Of a stretch of DNA of 30,650 bases, positions 25,289 to 30,650 are shown piece by piece (within the stretch, counting starts at the first letter, position 1; each line of letters begins with the position of its first letter). A program made the translations under genes and the position numbers. The DNA comes from CAYLYM01 sp964387645 (GTDB lineage Bacteria; Calditrichota; Calditrichia; RBG-13-44-9): assembly GCA_964387645.1 (NCBI GenBank), contig CAYLYM010000038.1:1-30650 (forward strand), given 5' to 3'. The notes beneath the pieces are model-generated. The model saw only the letters and a program-made list of their open reading frames with translations, ran no database searches and was not told the DNA's origin.

Positions 25289-25408
25289 TCTGTCATTTCG
25301 ACTGGAATTAATTCCGTCAAGGAGTAACGAATGGAGCGGAGGAATCTCAACAACCAGGATGGCAAAAAGAGAGATTTCTCGTCCCAACACGTCTGAGCTT
25401 GGAATGAC
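25289..25408. repeat. GTCATTTCGAC-type interspersed repeat, first copy
   Basis: The element begins with TTCTGTCATTTCGACTGGAA, contains GGAGCGGAGGAATCTCAAC and GAGAGATTTCTCGTCCCAA, and ends with TTGGAATGACC. Its ends are imperfect inverted repeats (GTCATTTCGA against TTGGAATGAC). This architecture matches a dispersed repeat I recall from many Bacteroidota/FCB genomes. Minus-strand reading frames that cross it are by-products of the repeat. Confidence 0.65.
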
Positions 25409-25428
25409 CTTTTTTTGAAAGCTGCGGG

Positions 25429-25480
25429 GACAGGCATGTCATTTCGACCGAAGTGAAGCCCGAAGGGCAACACGCCTGTC
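25429..25480. repeat. GTCATTTCGAC-type repeat, second partial copy within a 7-bp inverted repeat
   Basis: ATGTCATTTCGACCGAAGTG is followed by AAGCCCGAAGGGCAACAC. The whole is enclosed by GACAGGC (25429-25435) and GCCTGTC (25474-25480). CCCGAAGGG inside is itself a small hairpin. It lies 20 bases after the first copy. Confidence 0.55.
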
Positions 25481-25713
25481 TGGAAAGCAAACAAGAAGAG
25501 AAGAAATTTTGACTAAGGGAATTTTGTATTAAAAATGTGTTTTTATGTTGAGTATGAGCTTTTTTTATTTTAAAAATCTCATTTATGTATTTTATAGAGG
25601 GACCTTATATATTTGATGATCATTTAAAAATTCAAAGAATATTTATTTAAATTTGTGATTTATTCATCTTCTTTTTAAAAGGATTGAGTAAAAGAAGGTA
25701 AGCGAGATTAAAA

Positions 25714-27654
25714 ATGACTTTTAAAAAAATAGTAAAAAGCGATAGACAGTATATTATTGGAATGGCAGGTCATATTGATCATGGGAAAACCGCCCTGATT
25801 CAAGCTTTGACCGGGATTAACACCGACCGATTGAAGGAAGAACAGGAAAGAGGCATCACCATAGACCTGGGATTTGCCCATTTTTCGAAAAATGTAACAA
25901 TCATTGATGTACCGGGACATGAGCGTCTGATAAAAAATATGGTTGCCGGGGTGAGTACCATTGATCTGGTGCTTTTTGTGGTCGCAGCGGACGATGGTAT
26001 CATGCCACAAACCCGTGAACATCTTGATATTGTTAAACTTCTGGGCATTCAGAACGGAATTTTTGTTATCACAAAGATTGACCTGGTTGAAAATGAATGG
26101 ATTGATTTAGTTGAAGAAGAATTGAGAAATTTATTGGCAGGATCGGTATTCGAGAATTCGGTTATTCTGCGAGCATCGGCGGTAACGGGAGAAGGCATTG
26201 AGATGGTGCGGAAAGCTATACTTGAAAATTTGAGTCGAATTCCTTTCCGCCGTGATGACGGGATTTTTCGATTACCCATTGATCGTGTTTTTACCAGGCC
26301 AGGTTTCGGAACGGTGGTAACAGGTAGTGTGTTGTCCGGCAGCATCAAACCAGGTCAAAATGTAGAAATATGGCCCACGGGTCTTACAGCCAGAGTGCGG
26401 GGCCTTCAGAGCCACGATTCTTCTGTTCAATACGTAAAAGCAGGTTATCGAGCAGCATTAAATTTGGCAAACGTTGGCCAGGATGAAGTACATCGCGGGC
26501 AGGTCATTACTCAACCGGGTTATTACCAACCGGTGGAAAGGTTTAATGCCACCATACAAGTGTTAGAAGATGCTCCCGTTGCTATAAAAAGTCAAATGCG
26601 ATTGCGAGTGCACATCCACACAGCTGAAACCTTTGCACGTATTATTATCCCCGAAATCAATCAATTGAAACCAGGAGAAAGTGGATTTGTTCAATTCAGG
26701 CTGGAACAGCCAATTTATGCTTCATTTAGAGACCGTTTCGTTTTCAGACAGTATTCTCCTCAGGTTACTTTAGGCGGTGGTGTAGTGCTTGAAACCAATC
26801 CAATTAGATATCGCAAAAAATTTCATGTTGAATTTGTGCGTACCCTACATGGCTTTTCTAGCGAAAATCCAGCGGAGCGTTTATTTGCTGCTTTCTCATT
26901 GGTAGAAATTCAACCGCTATCCTTTAGACAAATTCAAATCAAGATTGGTTTAAATGAAGCGGATACCAGAAATCTTATTTCAAAATTTATCGCACAAAAA
27001 TCCCTGGTTCATTTTACACATGGTTCCGAAGAATTGTATTATTCAAATGACCAGTTATCCACTGTATTATCAAAAATTAGAAAAATTCTTTCGGATTACC
27101 ATGAGCAGTTTCCAGGCCGTTCAGGATTGCGTGTGAAAGAATTGGTCAGTCAGCTATCGCTTCAGTTTTCTGAGAATCTTGTGGAAATGTCAGTTCAAAA
27201 AGGCCTGAAGGATGGAATAATTAAAAGAAATGATGATTGGATTGCTTTACCGGAATTCGAGTCTCGTCTCACACCAGATCAGGAAAAAAAATTAAAAACT
27301 TTAGAAGAACTTTATCTGTCTAAGCTTTTTTCACCGCCTTCTTTTGAAGAAGTTAAAAGTCATATAACCGTCAATGAAGCTGATTTCAAAGAATTTTTGC
27401 ATATTTTAAGTGAACAGGGTAAACTTGTTTTTGTTAATGAAAACATGGTATTTCATGTCGAAGCCGTTGAAAAGGCGTTAACATTACTCCGGGAATATTT
27501 CGGACAGAAAAATGAGTTAAGGGTGAGCGAGTTTAAGGATCTAATCGGTACCAGCCGTAAATATGCTCTGCCTTTACTCAATTATTTTGATAATAAAGGT
27601 TATACCCTGAGAGAAGGTGATCTACGAGTGGCTGGTCCGAAGTTAGAAAAGTAA
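25714..27654 (+). CDS. selB: Selenocysteine-specific translation elongation factor
   Basis: This 646-residue GTPase delivers selenocysteyl-tRNA(Sec) to UGA codons marked by a SECIS hairpin. The GTPase domain (about 12-180) has G1 GMAGHIDHGKTALI, the EEQERGITIDLGFA effector region, G3 IDVPGHERLI and G4 ITKIDLV. Domains II and III follow (PIDRVFTRPGFGTVVTGSV). From about residue 380 to the end, a series of winged-helix domains, ending in LIGTSRKYALPLLNYFDNKG, would bind the SECIS RNA. Length and motifs are those of a full bacterial SelB. No clear ribosome site precedes the ATG. It lies on the same strand as selA but is split from it by repeats, so it probably has its own promoter. Confidence 0.95.
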   Translation: MTFKKIVKSDRQYIIGMAGHIDHGKTALIQALTGINTDRLKEEQERGITIDLGFAHFSKNVTIIDVPGHERLIKNMVAGVSTIDLVLFVVAADDGIMPQTREHLDIVKLLGIQNGIFVITKIDLVENEWIDLVEEELRNLLAGSVFENSVILRASAVTGEGIEMVRKAILENLSRIPFRRDDGIFRLPIDRVFTRPGFGTVVTGSVLSGSIKPGQNVEIWPTGLTARVRGLQSHDSSVQYVKAGYRAALNLANVGQDEVHRGQVITQPGYYQPVERFNATIQVLEDAPVAIKSQMRLRVHIHTAETFARIIIPEINQLKPGESGFVQFRLEQPIYASFRDRFVFRQYSPQVTLGGGVVLETNPIRYRKKFHVEFVRTLHGFSSENPAERLFAAFSLVEIQPLSFRQIQIKIGLNEADTRNLISKFIAQKSLVHFTHGSEELYYSNDQLSTVLSKIRKILSDYHEQFPGRSGLRVKELVSQLSLQFSENLVEMSVQKGLKDGIIKRNDDWIALPEFESRLTPDQEKKLKTLEELYLSKLFSPPSFEEVKSHITVNEADFKEFLHILSEQGKLVFVNENMVFHVEAVEKALTLLREYFGQKNELRVSEFKDLIGTSRKYALPLLNYFDNKGYTLREGDLRVAGPKLEK

Positions 27655-27697
27655 GCTAAAATTATTATCACAGGATTTGCCTTTATAAACCAATCGA

Positions 27698-29620
27698 TTA
27701 ATGTTTATTTCTTGCTTTCCTGTTTAGAACATGTTTTGTCATCATTTCCAGATCAACTTTTTTCAGTATTTCTTCTGCGATTCTGGGAGTAGTTAATCCA
27801 GTCAAATCCAGTAACAAATTTCGTGCACCATGTTCAATAAATTTGTCCGGTAATCCCAGCATCATTAATTCCACCTGGTTTGCTAAATTTTTTTCTTCAA
27901 GAAAAGATGCTATTTGACTACCAAAACCACCGGAAAGGACATTTTCTTCTATGGTGAAGACAATCTGATGGTTATCGATCAGTTTTTCCAATAAATTCTT
28001 ATCAATGGGTTTAATGAATCGGCAATTAACTACTGTTGGATTGAGACCATTTGCCTCTAATGCAGGTATGGCTTTTAGACTCTGTTCGACCATTGTTCCC
28101 ACGGCGAGGATTAAAATTTTTTCTCCTTCCTGAAGAATTTCCCAACTTCCAACAGGAATTTCATGTAATTCTTCTTCGAAATTGATTGGTTCTGGAGATT
28201 TATCCCGAGGATAACGGATAGCAAATGGTTGTCTGTCTTGTAAAAGCGCTGTGTAGATAAGATTCCTTAATTCTTGCCCATTGCGAGGTGCCGAAACAAT
28301 CATGTTGGGGATGGGTGAGAGATAGGATAAATCAAAAGCACCATGGTGGGTTGGACCGTCTTCACCAACTAGGCCTGCCCGGTCAAGGGCAAATATAACC
28401 GGGAGGCGCTGTAATGCTACATCGTGGATAATTTGGTCGAAGGCCCTTTGTAAGAAAGTTGAATAAATAGCTACAACCGGGCGCATTCCAGCTACGGCAA
28501 GCCCCGCAGCAAAAGTAACCGCGTGTCCTTCCGCTATACCTACATCAAAAAAACGTTCTGCGAATTTTTCTCTGAATTTTACTAATCCGGTTCCATCAGC
28601 CATTGCCGCTGTAATCGCACAAATTTTATCGCTTTTTTCCGCCAATTGTACCATAGTTTTTCCAAAAATTTCTGTATAAGATGGATTTTCTTTCTTATTT
28701 GTTGTTGATTTATTTTTGGACGGACCAATACCATGATAGCGGTCTGGATGTTGTTCTGCCTCCAGATGTCCTTTACCCTTCCTGGTCAACACATGCAACA
28801 GGATGGGACCGGGTAAATCTTTAACACGTCCCAGAATTTGAGTGAGTTCATCAAGATCGTGTCCATTAATAGGACCGAAATATCGGAAACCGAGATCTTC
28901 AAAAAATAATCCTGGCATGATAAAAGTTTTAATACTCTCCTGAGCCCTTCGAGCTAGGCTACGCAATTTCTCAGTTAAGGGTGGAATTTTTGCAGTGAAA
29001 TCCCATACTTCGCCCTTGATTTTTTCATAAAATGGATTGGTTATGATGGCATTGAGGTAATTGGCAATGGCGCCAACACTAGGCGAAATTGACATATTAT
29101 TGTCATTTAAGATGACCAGTAAGTCCCGGCGAGCCTGACCAGCATTATTGAGACCTTCGTAAGCCAGTCCACCGGTAAGCGATCCGTCTCCAATAATAGC
29201 TACTACCTTATGTTTTTCACCTTTTAAATCCCGAGCTGTTGCCAGACCCAGCGCCGCCGAAATAGAAGTACTGGCATGGCCCGCATCAAAAGTATCATAA
29301 GGACTTTCAGATCGCCGACAAAAACCACTAATTCCCCCATATTGACGTATTGTTCGTATGGCTTCTCGACGTCCAGTTAGTATTTTGTGCACATATGCCT
29401 GGTGTCCCACATCCCAAACCAGTAAATCTTCGGGTGTATTAAAGATGTAATGCAGCGCAAGTGTCAATTCAACGACTCCAAGACTTGAAGCAAAATGTCC
29501 TCCTACCTGAGGAATAACTTCCGAAAGGTATTCGCGAATTTCCTGCGCCAGTATTTTCAATTCATCTTTTGATAACTGCCGCAAATCTTCTGGTGAATTT
29601 ATGGAAGGTAATATTTTCAT
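27698..29620 (-). CDS. dxs: 1-deoxy-D-xylulose-5-phosphate synthase
   Basis: This 640-residue thiamine-diphosphate enzyme joins pyruvate and glyceraldehyde 3-phosphate in the first step of the non-mevalonate isoprenoid pathway. It has HFASSLGVVELTLALHYIF, the VWDVGHQAYVHKILTGRR region, FDAGHASTSISAALGLA, the ThDP/Mg motif GDGSLTGGLAYEGLNNAG with VILNDNNMSISPSVGA, and the transketolase-type pyrimidine domain DVGIAEGHAVTFAAGLA with its catalytic Glu. The C-terminal domain has VGTMVEQSLKAI. A GAGGAT ribosome site lies nine bases before the ATG. It is convergent with selB, with only 43 bases between the stops and no clear terminator. It would supply prenyl diphosphates for enzymes such as the UbiA protein elsewhere in the window. 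Confidence 0.95.
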   Translation of the reverse strand: MKILPSINSPEDLRQLSKDELKILAQEIREYLSEVIPQVGGHFASSLGVVELTLALHYIFNTPEDLLVWDVGHQAYVHKILTGRREAIRTIRQYGGISGFCRRSESPYDTFDAGHASTSISAALGLATARDLKGEKHKVVAIIGDGSLTGGLAYEGLNNAGQARRDLLVILNDNNMSISPSVGAIANYLNAIITNPFYEKIKGEVWDFTAKIPPLTEKLRSLARRAQESIKTFIMPGLFFEDLGFRYFGPINGHDLDELTQILGRVKDLPGPILLHVLTRKGKGHLEAEQHPDRYHGIGPSKNKSTTNKKENPSYTEIFGKTMVQLAEKSDKICAITAAMADGTGLVKFREKFAERFFDVGIAEGHAVTFAAGLAVAGMRPVVAIYSTFLQRAFDQIIHDVALQRLPVIFALDRAGLVGEDGPTHHGAFDLSYLSPIPNMIVSAPRNGQELRNLIYTALLQDRQPFAIRYPRDKSPEPINFEEELHEIPVGSWEILQEGEKILILAVGTMVEQSLKAIPALEANGLNPTVVNCRFIKPIDKNLLEKLIDNHQIVFTIEENVLSGGFGSQIASFLEEKNLANQVELMMLGLPDKFIEHGARNLLLDLTGLTTPRIAEEILKKVDLEMMTKHVLNRKARNKH

Positions 29621-30456
29621 TTTAATCTATCCTCGTTTATGTTAATTGTTATATAGAGCTAAAATCACTAAAATGTAATAAATAAATAGAAAAATTTCAT
29701 TCATTTTTAATAAAAGTTCTGCAAAAATTCATTACTTATCCCTGTGAACATCTTTTTAAAATCGGAAAGAATCTTGGTAAATAATGTGGAGGCAAGTAGA
29801 TGTTCAAAAATTTGCTTGGGAACTTTATCTTTTAAAGCTAATTATGTTATTAAAAAATATTTTTAGTAGTGTAAAACTTGTGAATTTTAATTTTTTACCC
29901 TTTCACAAAAATATGTGTATAGAGATTGATTTTTAGTTTGAATTTTCATTTGTCACAAATTTTTCCACTTCCTGTCAGCTTTTTTCGACCTCTGAGTTTT
30001 ACTTTGGTTGAAATGGTATGTTTGCCCATGCAGTTTTTAAAAAAGTAATTCAGAGCTAATCGAAAAATTTTTATATTTTAACGGGCTCGAAATTTCTTAC
30101 TCCGTCCCCGAAATTCCACACAAATGACCCTTTTGTGGTGGGAAATGATCTGTAGTAGGTTATTTCGAATTCCAACGTTTCGAGACACGAGAAATTTCTT
30201 TTTTTTGCGATCCTGATTGTTGATATCCCTTTGTTCCATTTATTATGCTCCTATGGAACTTCTTCTGGTCAAAATGACCAGAAGAATTGTTATTCCAGGC
30301 GAACTTGTTATTACTATTCGATTTGAACACTCCCTATCTGGAATTGTTTTGATATATGATAAAACCAGTTATTTCAGACGATTTTTATTTTAATAGGATT
30401 ATTGGTTGAATGGAATGATTTTTATTTTTTATTAAACAAGTTAAGTAATGAGCTGT
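29621..30456. other. AT-rich intergenic region with scattered palindromic sequence
   Basis: About 836 bases lie between dxs and the gene at the right edge. I see no reading frame with recognisable content. The first part must hold the dxs promoter (a TATATA-like AT run lies near 29650). From about 30080 the base composition shifts and short repeat-like strings such as CGAAATTTCTTACTCCGTCC appear, followed by the perfect palindrome at 30260-30286. Confidence 0.5.
30260..30286. repeat. Perfect 12-bp inverted repeat around CTTCTGGTCA/TGACCAGAAG
   Basis: Arms 30260-30271 and 30275-30286 are perfect complements with an AAA loop. A long T run is lacking on either side, so it is not a classical intrinsic terminator. 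It could be the end of a repeat unit, a regulator binding site or an mRNA hairpin. It lies about 170 bases past the stop of the queG-like gene. Confidence 0.5.
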
Positions 30457-30650
30457 TTAATTAGAGCAGTTTTTTCTAAATTTTTTATTTTTCGATTTCA
30501 GATTTTCCAGAGCAATCTGGACATTTCTTTTGAAGCGATCGTATTTTATTCTCCTTACCGGTGTACCATCGAAAAGTTTATTATATTCCTTCTGATTTAA
30601 ATCTGCGAGGCGATATAGGCTGAGTTCTAGGGAGGAAAAACGACTAAAGA
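30457..30650 (-). CDS. queG: C-terminal part of epoxyqueuosine reductase (QueG-like), cut by the right edge
   Basis: The minus strand stays open for 63 codons from the window edge to a TAA at 30457-30459. The tail reads KLFDGTPVRRIKYDRFKRNV followed by QIALENLKSKNK. This resembles the end of QueG, where a helix ending in Phe-x-Gly-Ser/Thr-Pro-x-Arg-Arg precedes Leu-Arg-Asn-x-x-Ile-Ala-Leu-Gly-Asn. QueG reduces epoxyqueuosine to queuosine in tRNA with cobalamin and iron-sulfur clusters. Those catalytic domains are outside the window, so the call rests on the tail only. Confidence 0.6.
   Translation of the reverse strand, partial: FSRFSSLELSLYRLADLNQKEYNKLFDGTPVRRIKYDRFKRNVQIALENLKSKNKKFRKNCSN

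Larger units (their letters stand above)
24858..25713. other. Repeat-rich intergenic region between selA and selB
   Basis: About 856 bases without a recognisable gene. It contains a group of palindromes at 25022-25112 and two GTCATTTCGAC-type repeat copies at 25289-25480, listed separately. I looked for a selenocysteine tRNA (long acceptor and variable arm, anticodon TCA) on both strands and found none. The 3' part before selB is AT-rich and must hold its promoter. Confidence 0.65.

Noticed and set aside
25166..25494. Two minus-strand reading frames of 74 and 84 codons
   Set aside because: They cross the GTCATTTCGAC-type repeats and have no start signal or recognisable protein content.
24858..25713. 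Selenocysteine tRNA between selA and selB
   Set aside because: No long acceptor stem, long variable arm or TCA anticodon loop could be built on either strand.

Overview
The window is about 30.6 kb of AT-rich bacterial chromosome. It carries dense housekeeping operons separated by AT-rich, repeat-bearing gaps, and it includes one 100-N assembly gap. The lineage looks like the FCB superphylum, possibly Calditrichota/KSB1-like. This is inferred from four things: a YbeY whose third metal-ligand position is Asp, as I recall for Bacteroidota; a decayed FlgD-like/type IX-secretion-like C-terminal domain; an archaeal-type UbiA prenyltransferase; and many short palindromic interspersed repeats. I cannot fix the phylum from this sequence alone.

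Layout, left half. A transposase N-terminus is cut by the left edge (1-54, minus). It is followed by a TonB-like/AgmX-type protein (minus). Next come a sugar N-acyltransferase overlapping a UbiA prenyltransferase, then maf. A shikimate cluster follows: aroB, an aroD-aroE fusion and aroK. At 7.7-9.5 kb there is a decay zone. It holds a putative manganese transporter broken by a frameshift and a TAA, the tail of a degraded secreted protein ending in a strong hairpin, and a GC-rich repeat-like patch. Then come two RNA methyltransferases (RlmD-like and SpoU-type) with overlapping genes.

Centre. A three-gene module (11.6-14.7 kb) encodes two proteins with phosphorylation-dead receiver-like domains and PATAN (DUF4388) domains, one of them fused to a divergent GTPase. 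The third protein looks like a P-loop-less GTPase fold. This is the least understood system in the window. It is followed by tRNA-Leu and tRNA-Arg with their own promoter and terminator. A minus-strand tRNA-Glu is interrupted by the gap and flanked by 80-bp tandem copies of a truncated tRNA-Glu whose anticodon arm is replaced by a palindrome.

Right half. A minus-strand operon runs acyl-CoA synthetase, DUF4416 and purM. A divergent plus-strand operon runs a PgpH-like HD phosphodiesterase, ybeY, a CorC-type protein and selA. About 0.85 kb of palindromic repeats then separates selA from selB. These two encode selenocysteine synthesis and insertion, but neither selC nor selD is in the window. dxs (minus) and the C-terminus of a probable queG (minus) finish the window.
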